From Euperipatoides rowelli (taxonomy: Eukaryota > Onychophora > Udeonychophora > Euonychophora > Peripatopsidae), in assembly GCA_003024985.2 (NCBI GenBank), contig PXIH01S0000007.1: 13,376 nucleotides of DNA; one strand, given 5' to 3'. A model generated the notes under the pieces. It saw nothing but the letters and a program-made list of their open reading frames with translations. It made no database searches and was not told where the DNA came from. Of this stretch, positions 1-7,046 are shown one piece after another; the stretch's first letter is position 1, and the number at the start of each line of letters is the position of its first letter. A program made the position numbers and the translations under genes.

Positions 1-655
1 AATAATTTTTTTTAGTAATTTTCTTTGAAATTAAATCATAAAAAAAAAAAAAAAAATTCCATTTCGTGTGACATTTAATGATTGAAAAGATCAATCTTAA
101 AGTTAATGGACAAAGTTAACCAATAGTTTTAATAATAAATAGGTGACCAAACACCTGGTATGATCTAACTTTGGTGCAAAAAAATCTGAAAGGTAAGTTA
201 ACCTGGTAATTTCTATTATTAACTGACATCGTTTGAGCAAAATTAGGATTTGACATTTTGCAGACTTTGAGTCTTTGCATTTTTCTGTTTTAAATATCTT
301 AATAAGGTAAAAAAAAAATAATATTGCCTTATTATTTAAAGTCCGCTAAGAGGGTGAAATGATGAATCATCATAAACAAAATGGCCTATGCTTTGTACTT
401 AATATTTTTTTCCAATTTCAGTTCTTGTGGGATTTGTATAAATTATTCTTTTGAGTGAAAATAAGTCTGTAACACATGAGAGGATTATCTGATTTTAGAT
501 ATGAAAAAAACATGAATTTCCTGACATACTTCAGATGTGAAAAAGGGTTGAGATAGCCATACATAAGGAAATTTAAAATTTAACAGGTGGGCATGTCAGA
601 AAATTTTTCACTTTATTTGGCAGTTGTATAAAGCCCAAGCCCTGACGGAATCTAA
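1..655. other. A+T-rich non-coding DNA
   Basis: No credible coding region is visible on either strand. It holds an A run at about 40-56 and a pyrimidine-rich tract ending in TTTCAG at 420-421 that resembles a splice acceptor. No matching donor or convincing open exon follows that tract: the frames close within about a dozen codons. The tract ends where a Harbinger terminus begins after a TAA at 653-655. Confidence 0.6.
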
Positions 656-880
656 GGCTGGCTCTAGACTTGAGATTAGAACATCGATTGGATTGTTGCG
701 CTCATATTGCATCAGCAGGTGGTCCTGAAATTGAGCAAAGTTTTAGGCTGCAATGCCTAATATACTTGTGATTCGATTGCCACACCAAACAGGAATAGTG
801 CTAAATTTTGACATGTAATTATGATTTTGCGCAAAAGAAATCGAGAATCTTTAAAATGGAAGCCTTTTTAATATGACAAC
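656..880 (+). mobile_element. 5' fragment of a PIF/Harbinger element (copy 1)
   Basis: Starts GGCTGGCTCTAGACTTGAG directly after TAA, the TWA-type 3-bp target expected for PIF/Harbinger insertion. It aligns with the left end of the larger element at 5334-5555. Shared blocks include GCATCAGCAGG, AATAGTGCTAAATTTTGACA, GATTATGATTTTG-type sequence and AAAATGGAAGCC. The last block contains the presumed transposase start ATG at 856-858. In this copy the reading frame closes after six codons and homology is lost near 880. No 3' terminal inverted repeat was found downstream, so only the terminus, leader and first codons survive. Its terminus resembles the right terminus of the 5334-6382 copy (TCTA-ACTTG-GATT-GA) more than that copy's own left end does. 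Confidence 0.75.
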
Positions 881-1811
881 GAAAATCTAACATTAAAAAG
901 TTGTGTGCAAATACTGTGTAATTTTATTGCAAATTAAAAAGTATCCTTTATTCTTCCCTATACACTACATTCAGACTGCAGCGTACAGGGAGAGAAGCAG
1001 CCTACAATGCTGTGAATACATTCAATTAATTTGTTTAAAAGACTGCAGTTAATGCAATGACAAAGTATCTATTTAATTATCGCAGTTGAGAGATTGTAAA
1101 CAGTCATTTGTAATCCAAGACTATGCTCCTTATTCTACTTATTGGCCTACTTTAGCCATTGGCCGCCAGGTAGCCAAGCTGATCAGCCAACACTCATCTT
1201 TTTTTCATTCCTATACAGCACTTCCTTAATTTTTAAGAATACAATACACGAAGAAATAATATATGTTCAAACGCACACAAAAAAAAAACCTCTCTTTAAA
1301 AATAAAATTAAAGTTATAGAATAAATGATACAGTCATAGGCATTATTAATGTGATTAGTTTCATCATATTGATTCAGGGAACTTTACAAAATTGTTAACT
1401 TATTCCTTATGTGAATGATACACCTATTCTGTGAATATTGCTATTCTCAAATTCAAACACTTATGATAAGTTTTCTCATTAAATCTTTCGTTGGTCAACC
1501 AAGTCCTAGAAAAATAATTTTTCCCATGACCATCTATCTCAAACATAAATGCTAATTGACGTCTTCATATTGAAAGAAGTATGCAAGTTAAAAAGTTCCA
1601 TATTGACTGTTGCTCAAGAAAAAAATAACAAAGTTGACGAAAGGAAGATAAATTCAATATCTTACTTTGCAAGGACAATTATTTCATCTGCAGTTAAACA
1701 ACGTCTCGACTATGGACAAAGATTTTGAATTTGAATGGTCATTTTGTTCTGTCTCAGCCAGGTTAATTTACCTCGAGCCATTTCAACACAATTCCATCTC
1801 TAATGCAGTTA

Positions 1812-1825
1812 GTTGCCATGGAAAC
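1812..1825. promoter_or_regulatory. Candidate RFX X-box
   Basis: GTTGCCATGGAAAC is a near-perfect two-half-site X-box (GTTGCC, two-base spacer, GGAAAC), the known binding pattern of RFX transcription factors that control ciliary and other genes in animals. Only the motif is seen. No adjacent promoter or gene is identified, so function is inference. It sits in a slightly more complex patch (about 1660-1830) than its surroundings. Confidence 0.4.
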
Positions 1826-2004
1826 AGCTCCGTGTCAATCCCATTAGTTTAATTATTTTATATTTAAAATTGCTTTAATGTAATATCAGTTATTAAAATA
1901 TTTACTTAGTGCAAACATTTTAGTTTATAAAATTTTTCTTTGCTCCAAGACATCAAAAGAATTAAACTTATTCTTACGCGAGTAAAAGTAATAAGTCCGT
2001 AAAA

Positions 2005-2045
2005 CTTTCCCCCGACTTTTTACCCCTGTAATAAATAGGGGAAAG
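2005..2045. repeat. Short inverted repeat with C-rich and G-rich arms
   Basis: CTTTCCCC at 2005-2012 is matched by GGGGAAAG at 2038-2045, an exact 8-bp stem. A second small stem, CCCCT/AGGGG, is nested inside. Just upstream, AAGTCCGTAAAACTT (about 1993-2007) differs at one position from AAGTCAGTAAAACTT near 10812-10826. There too it is followed by a C run, so this may be the end of a dispersed repeat. Confidence 0.35.
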
Positions 2046-2241
2046 CGTTTGATTGGGAACCCCAGGAAAACATAATTCAGTTGGGGCATGGTTGCTAGTT
2101 ATAATAATTGGGAGAAACGGATGTTAATATAAATTTTGACCTGCGCAGTAAATAATAAACTTTGTATGTATAGTATGTAATGTAATAATTACGCTACTAT
2201 CGTGCATAATATTGGTGGTCTCGTTAAAGATGAATTTTGCT

Positions 2242-2461
2242 CTGGGCTCCCAAGTCCTAATCCAGGCAGGGCCCTTATATGCTTTTCATAAGCTTTTTTT
2301 TTACTGTTGGAACACTTAGCTAGATGTTACAAGGCTCCTTTTTTTCTTTTTTTGATAAGCTTTTTTTTATTTGGTCATAACTAATTTCTTATGTACTTTG
2401 GTCATACACAGCACCCCTTGGCCCTAGGCCCCAATCAACCTCCTCCCTTGTGGGAGCCCTG
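2242..2461. mobile_element. Short hAT-like inverted-repeat element (MITE)
   Basis: The left end CTGGGCTCCCAAG is the inverted counterpart of the right end CTTGTGGGAGCCCTG, whose reverse complement begins CAGGGCTCCCA. CAGGG starts are typical of hAT termini. The flanking 8-mers, ATTTTGCT (2234-2241) and CTTCTGCT (2462-2469), agree at six of eight positions, consistent with an old 8-bp target duplication. The interior has two similar T-rich blocks containing ATAAGCTTTTTTTT (near 2290 and 2355) and no coding capacity. Assignment to hAT rests on terminus and target length only. Confidence 0.5.
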
Positions 2462-3685
2462 CTTCTGCTGATCATAATAAAAAAAATCACATTTCCCTGA
2501 TATCTCAGTAAAATAAAATTCCATGTGTGAACACATGTAAAAAGTTGCTTTTACTCTGGTAAAAATTTTACTCTGATGTGGAAAAAAAACTTTAAGCGCA
2601 TGTGAATCAGGCTTTATAAATTAAATTACCGCATATAAAAAAAAAACATTTTGTGTGATCTTTAATATATGGTAATTAATAAAAACAATTAAGTTAAGAA
2701 TCAGATATTCTACAGGTACAGTGCATTATCATTATTCATTACTAAAAAATAATGTCTTTACATTCATCGTTTTTTTTTTATGAAGGCTAATATTTTGTTT
2801 TATGTCTATACATACTGTATATATTTTTAATGATAAATTAAAATAAAATAAATACTGTACCTTAATTATTAAACCTGCTTATGAATCTATATTTCAATAA
2901 AAAAAAAATTTAATTGCAATATTTAATTATTCAAATACAAGTTTTGATATATTAATTTCTGATGTATGACATTAGCATTGTTTTTCCTTTTTGTCATGGC
3001 AGGTTATAAAATCTATATTTAGAATGCAGAGTTTATTTTGTAATTTGATATATTCATCAGATTTTATTTATGACTACTGTATTATGTGTAGATATGTATA
3101 GTTGTAACTTGTATATTATGTGTTATGATTATTTTATTATTGTTTAAATAAAAAGCTTGAATTAAGTTAGTGTTTAGAATGGTATCCGAGGAATGAGTCT
3201 TCTGGATTTATAAATAAATGCTCTGCCTGCAAGCTGTTTTATTAATTTTAATATGAAATATTTCACTTGGATTTTTAGAAGCAGTTATTTGCTTCAGGAT
3301 AATTATGAAATGAGGCTTATGATCCTTTTATTATTATTATTTTATCAGCACAAAGTTTAATATCCTGTTTTAGAATAATCAAAATCAATCTTCAATATAA
3401 TTTGAAAAGAAAAAAAAAGACAATTTAAATTCACTGTCTGTCTATCCAAATTAACATTGAAATGTTATTATTTCTATATTGAAAATTAATTTGCATATTG
3501 TTTGTCAAAGAATTGGATTGATTATAAAGTGTATTATTAATGCTATTTTCAACTTTGTCCATTTTGTTTTATTTTGCAAAAAAAAAAATATGTTCGTTTA
3601 ATTCATCAAATTTTGTTATTTCATGTTAAATTGTGTAGAAATTTAAAGGTCAAATGTAACGGATTTTTTTTTAATTTTATTTTTT
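2462..3685. other. A+T-rich non-coding DNA
   Basis: No gene is recognised. It contains a TTA microsatellite at about 3328-3345, several A/T runs, and a canonical AATAAA at 3147-3152 followed by a GT-rich stretch. Upstream, a pyrimidine tract ends in CAG at 3000-3002 (TTTTTCCTTTTTGTCATGGCAG region). A 32-codon frame then stays open from 3003 to a TAG at 3099-3101. That arrangement could be a small terminal exon plus 3' UTR, but the peptide is not recognisable and such runs are common in this composition. Confidence 0.5.
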
Positions 3686-3991
3686 ACTAGTTTAAAAGCC
3701 TGTCGAAAATGACGGACATTAATTTCTTCCTTCTTAGCTTGCTATACTTAAAAGCCCGTCAAAAATGCCGGATACAGCGACATCTATGGACAGAAAATAG
3801 AGCGAAAACATCTTTGGGCGTCATCGGCTCGCCGAAGATGGCCGAGCAACGTGACGGACATCATGACTAAACTTGCTCTTTATTATAGTTAGATAGATTA
3901 GATAAGATTCTAGACCGATACAGCAACAACTATGGACAGAAAATAGAGCAAAAACATCTTCGGGCATCGTCGGCTTTTATTATAGTTAGAT
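3686..3991. repeat. CpG-rich dispersed repeat in partial tandem copies
   Basis: Two related blocks lie at about 3771-3894 and 3917-3991. Both contain GATACAGC, CTATGGACAGAAAATAGAGC, AAAACATCTT and GGGC-TC-TCGGCT, and both end with TTATTATAGTTAGAT. Upstream, the motif AAAAGCC-GTC-AAAATG-CGGA occurs twice (3694 and 3750) and forms a near palindrome (GCCCGTCA/TGACGG). About 17 CpGs fall here, whereas most of the window has very few. A third, diverged copy of the ACTAGT-TAAAAGCCC start is at 11490. No reading frame is maintained. Class unknown; a SINE-like or non-autonomous DNA element is possible. Confidence 0.6.
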
Positions 3992-4100
3992 TATTGATTT
4001 TCAAAGATAATTGCGGTACTAAAAAAAAAATTCCGATAAAAATTTTTTTTTAAATTCATAACAAAGTTATTTAAGGATAAAATTAAGAATATTCCTGTCC
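3990..4100 (+). repeat. Left arm of a possible long inverted repeat
   Basis: ATTATTGATTTTCAA (3990-4004) recurs exactly in inverse orientation at 5121-5135. After it, both arms show in the same order an ACTAA plus A-run block, a second A/T-run block and GTTATTTA. The low-complexity content makes chance similarity a serious alternative. Between 4100 and 4292 nothing recognisable is seen apart from two GTC-GAGATTAT words (about 4105 and 4143). Confidence 0.3.
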
Positions 4101-4292
4101 ACTGTCTGAGATTATAAAAAAAAAGTTTCAAATTTTTTTGGTGTCCGAGATTATTTTGATGACGAAGCTGTCACTATATCTGTTTAGGTGATAATTGATT
4201 TATGCTGTAAATAGAGTGATATTCACCTGATAATAAATTATGTTTAGATTACTTTTTAAACAAATTGGATCATAATAGCATAAAGGATGAAT

Positions 4293-4511
4293 TTGATTCC
4301 GATTCTGTACAAGTATTTAAACAATTAGTCCATAGGATTTCCAGTCTTTAGCTGACGAAGATAGTGAATACTGTATAGTTTAGTATAGCAATCTCTATTC
4401 ATCTCTTGATTCCGATTCTGTACAAGTATTTAAACAATTAGTCCATAGGATTTCCAGTCTTTAGCTGACGAAGATAGTGAATACTGTATAGTTTAGTATA
4501 GCAATCTCTAT
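4293..4511. repeat. Perfect 113-bp tandem duplication
   Basis: The block 4293-4398 (106 bp, starting TTGATTCCGATTCTGTAC) is repeated without a single difference at 4406-4511. The 7-bp TCATCTC (4399-4405) between the copies gives a period of 113. Full identity in otherwise old, diverged DNA implies a recent duplication, a polymorphic copy-number site, or an assembly artefact. No coding function is evident in the unit. Confidence 0.9.
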
Positions 4512-4564
4512 ACGTTTCTGAACAATCATGTAACAAAATATCTCCCCATTCATATACAATAGGC

Positions 4565-4994
4565 CAGGGGTGCCCAATCCTGTGCCCGTGGGCACAATGG
4601 CGCCTGTTGACCAATTTGTGTGCCTGCCGCTGTTCGACCACAAAATAAAAGCTTATCCGCGTTAACTTGGGAGCACCCGAATCCCATTGATTTAGATTGC
4701 GAGTGGTTAGGCAACCAATTTTAAGCAGTTGTTTTCTTGTATTCTAACTTTACTGCCAAGTTAATGCAGACGAACTTGAGTTCAATGCATGTAGACGGCA
4801 AAATTGAGACAAGACACTAATAAGCGTGTTATATAATCGGCAATTTACCATGGTTTTAACATTTGCGCATCTATTTTCATCATTCTGGAAATAGTTGACG
4901 AAAGCTGTGTCAAAATTATCAAAATAGATGGTGCCCGCTGCCCTACCGCTACATTGGAATGTGCTCTAGGGTACAAAAAGGTTGGAAATCCCTG
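4565..4994. mobile_element. Non-autonomous hAT element with 8-bp target duplication
   Basis: The left end CAGGGGTGCCCAATCC and the reverse complement of the right end, CAGGGATTTCCAACC, are matching hAT-type termini (CAGGG-T--CCAA). Flanks are CAATAGGC (4557-4564) and CAATAGAC (4995-5002), an 8-bp target duplication with one mismatch, as expected for hAT transposition. The 430-bp interior is richer in GC than the flanks, with GTGCCCGTGGGCAC near the left end and GGTGCCCGCTGCCC near the right. No transposase is recognisable, so it was mobilised in trans if at all. Open frames across it (for example minus 4438-4641) cross the element boundary and are not genes. Confidence 0.85.
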
Positions 4995-5029
4995 CAATAG
5001 ACAATGGTGTTTTAAGGGGGAGGAGCTAA

Positions 5030-5135
5030 AATCAAATATTTTAAAAATTGAATTGTAAATAACTTTTTTTTAATTAATTTTTTTTTTTCTGGTGGATTTT
5101 TTTTTTATTAGTAAAAATCATTGAAAATCAATAAT
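5030..5135 (-). repeat. Right arm of a possible long inverted repeat, in plain A+T-rich spacer
   Basis: Inverse counterpart of 3990-4100, sharing ATTATTGATTTTCAA exactly and, more loosely, the A-run blocks and GTTATTTA. The rest of 4995-5333 shows no gene. It has T runs at 5065-5105 and the purine-rich AAGGGGGAGGAG near 5020, then plain sequence up to the Harbinger insertion site. Confidence 0.3.
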
Positions 5136-5529
5136 AAATCCGTTATAATTGATTTTTAAGTTTTAGGCCATGTTAATAAATTTAAAAAAAATGCTTTGTG
5201 ACATCATCTTAAACAAAAATGAAAGCAATCACCTGTCTCTGGCAAAATAAAACTAAAAATTGATAAAGTTGAAAATAGAATTGATAATACACTTTAAAAT
5301 TGGGCAGTAGGGCTATGAATCTCTCCTCCCTTAGGCTGGCTCTACACGAACGAGGTGAACGGCGATTGCATTGTTTGATTGGATTGCATCAGCAGGGGTC
5401 CCAAAATTGAGCAATGTTTAAGCTGCAATTCATAATTACTTAAGATTTGATTGCCTAACAAGAATAGTGCTAAATTTTGACATGCAAATAGATTATGATT
5501 TTGTGCAAAAGAAATGGAGAATGTTTAAA

Positions 5530-5787
5530 ATGGAAGCCATTTTTATAGCATGCATTGTGATTGCCGTGTTTATGTGCAGATGTGTTAAACGATCATGGAT
5601 ACATCCATTGAATGTGAAACGCCTACAACTAGGTCAATTTTTATGTTTGTGTAGCTAATTTAGAAATAATTCCTCCCAATTTAGGGACTATTTCCAAAAC
5701 TTTTGACAATCTATCACATTTAAACCACCGATTCCTTACAAAAACAAACACGTGATATAGAAATGCAGTTGGTAACAATTACAAATA
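5530..5787 (+). pseudogene. Harbinger transposase (HARBI1-like) N-terminal relic
   Basis: From the ATG at 5530 the frame encodes a segment starting MEAIFIACIVIAV and including RSWIHPLNVKRLQLGQF. This matches the start region of HARBI1-like transposases (hydrophobic helix, basic run, W-HP-----R--LG-F). A TAA at 5656-5658 interrupts the frame, which then resumes with QFRDYF. After a frame change it continues SKTFDNL, HRFLTKTNT, a stop, and YRNAV. This follows the family order YFRMS--FD-LL, P-I-K--T and YR-AI. Everything downstream in the family, including the DDE catalytic core, is missing. There are at least two stops and one frameshift, so it is clearly non-functional. The copy at 856 retains the same first codons. 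The upstream ATG at 5467 lies in leader conserved with copy 1, so 5530 is the better start. Family assignment comes from known motifs, not a search. Confidence 0.7.
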
Positions 5788-5980
5788 GTTTAAATATGTA
5801 ATTAATTAATAAATATACAATTACGACAAAGTAGTATATTAAAAATATACTGAATATTCAATTAACCTTTATTCAGTGTAATTTATAAACAACAATCATT
5901 CTTCTCTTTAGACAATTTCTGATTTTAATTGTTTTTTAAATTATTATTATTGTCTTAAATAATATTCTTCTCTGGTCATT

Positions 5981-6163
5981 TCAAGAACAAAAAGTAAATA
6001 AATAAAAAGTTATGGAATTTATTAATAAGGAAAAGATATTTAAATTCATTCTAAAAAGAATCTTTTTGTTATTTTGAATAGCCAAATCATGCAATTTAAC
6101 CGCTAATGCAGACACAACACCGAAAACAAATTGAATAACAAGCAACTTGGGCTCATATCGCAA
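5981..6163 (-). pseudogene. Possible relic of the Harbinger second (Myb/MADF-like) ORF
   Basis: A 60-codon minus-strand frame lies between the transposase relic and the right terminus. Autonomous PIF/Harbinger elements usually carry a second, DNA-binding Myb/MADF-type protein, sometimes convergent to the transposase. Residues 14-47 (FGVVSALAVKLHDLAIQ, then FRMNLNIFSLL) loosely resemble the C-terminal tail of such proteins: an FG start, a V---L--L helix, and a basic -I--LL helix. The N-terminal DNA-binding domain is not seen. The match is only a residue pattern and the length is near chance, so this is speculative. An accidental frame is the main alternative. Confidence 0.22.
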
Positions 6164-6275
6164 AATTAATTACTTTTACGATTCTGAGATTCAATTACAG
6201 CCTTCTGCGAATGAGGCGATTGTATCACTATGTCTAGACAACCTCAGAAGTGACAATATATTGAACTTTTGGGGA

Positions 6276-6370
6276 TCTGATTGCAGTGATTCACTTGTGC
6301 GGTCCAATCACAGGGATTCACTTGTGTTATCCGATCGCAGCGATTCACTTGTGTGGTCCAATCGCAAGTG
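6276..6370. repeat. 27-bp subterminal minisatellite of the Harbinger element
   Basis: ATTCACTTGTG starts at 6289, 6316 and 6343, exactly 27 bases apart. Each is followed by a variant of GGTCCAATCGCAGCG, and the last unit runs straight into the right terminus (CGCAAGTGTAGAACTGGTCC). The units resemble the terminus itself, so the array probably arose by repeated duplication of the subterminal region, a common place for transposase-binding repeats. Because 27 is a multiple of three, the array keeps a spurious frame open (6147-6458). Confidence 0.85.
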
Positions 6371-6652
6371 TAGAACTGGTCCTTACATCCAGGAGCCATT
6401 GTTATGCCAGGAAAGTGTGTACATTAAAATAATTTTTGTGAAAATGTTGAAAAATTAAATGTAAATAAATTCTTGTTCTTTATTTTTTTTAAATTTATTT
6501 TATTATATTAATCCTTTTTATTACTTTGTACATGCGTACCATCAGTCTCTCTACAAATCTCAAACCGATCAGCTGCAGGATGCATTTGCAAAAATTTCAG
6601 ATGTAGTAGGGTAAAAAAGTGGTTTCTGGGACACATTCGGTTTTAAGCTTCA

Positions 6653-7046
6653 CCAACTTACAGATTCTTAAAGGTATAATAGGTTTTTATACCTATAAAT
6701 GGGCATATGACATCACTAAATGATGTCACTTCCAGTTCAGGCTTCTCCCACTTTGGGTATTTCTGGAACAATCTAGTTTAACGGTCCTTCCAGTCCAAGA
6801 TGGCTGAGTTCCCATTCCTGTTTCCTAAAGGGTATAAGGTTTTATATACCTATATATGGTATGATTGTGTTCCGAGTCAAAGGTCGCTTCTGAGACACTT
6901 CCAGTTTCGGTTTGACCACTTTCAGTCCTGCACAGAAGGCCACTTCTGTTTCTTAAAGGTTTATGAGGTTTCTATATAGTATACAATGATGTTGTATGCC
7001 CATATAGAGGTATAAAATATCATACCTTTAAAGAAACAGAAGTAGG
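6653..7046. repeat. Foldback element with internal tandem copies
   Basis: The left arm (about 6653-6717) contains CTTAAAGGTATAATAGG, TTTTATACCTATAAATGGGC and ATATGACATCA. The right arm (about 6986-7046) reads inversely as CTTTAAAGGTATGATA, TTTTATACCTCTATATGGGC and ATACAACATCA, a clear inverted repeat of about 60 bp. Two further direct copies of the TAAAGG-TAT block start at about 6824 and 6952 (spacings about 157 and 127), each preceded by CACTTCC/AGTTT-type sequence. A perfect small stem, TGACATCA/TGATGTCA with a 5-base loop, is at 6708-6728. No coding capacity. A foldback or MITE-like element is the best reading; superfamily unknown. Confidence 0.65.

Larger units (their letters stand above)
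881..2241. other. Non-coding DNA
   Basis: No gene is recognised. The short open frames near 1142-1324 and 1667-1852 have no family resemblance. The stretch is slightly less A+T-biased around 960-1020, 1140-1200 and 1660-1830. An RFX-type site and a short hairpin (listed separately) lie here. Two ATTGG pentamers (inverted CCAAT) occur at about 1140 and 1157, which is too little to call a promoter. Confidence 0.55.
5334..6382 (+). mobile_element. Degenerate PIF/Harbinger transposon
   Basis: Bounded by identical TTA trinucleotides (5331-5333 and 6383-6385), the TWA target duplication typical of PIF/Harbinger. The left terminus is GGCTGGCTCTACACGAACG. The reverse complement of the right terminus, GGACCAGTTCTACACTTGCG, shares TCTACAC and a CG-containing end, and matches the copy at 656 even better (TCTA-ACTTG-GATT-GA). 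Inside are a decayed N-terminal transposase segment (5530-5787), a possible relic of the second ORF on the opposite strand (5981-6163) and a 27-bp subterminal minisatellite (6276-6370). At 1,049 bp it is far shorter than autonomous elements. The catalytic DDE domain is absent, so it is an internally deleted, inactive copy. Confidence 0.8.

Noticed and set aside
1142-1324. 60-codon plus-strand frame
   Set aside because: It ends in lysine-rich sequence from A runs and has no recognisable motif. Runs of this length are expected by chance in six frames.
3489-3496. ATTTGCAT POU octamer
   Set aside because: An 8-mer of this composition is expected by chance in A+T-rich DNA, and no supporting sites surround it.
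4438-4641. Minus-strand frame of 67 codons
   Set aside because: It spans the junction between flanking DNA and the hAT left terminus, so it cannot be an original gene.
6147-6458. 103-codon plus-strand frame, the longest in the window
   Set aside because: It is held open by the 27-bp repeat (a nine-residue period, DSLV-S--R) and crosses the right end of the Harbinger element, so it is an artefact of the array.
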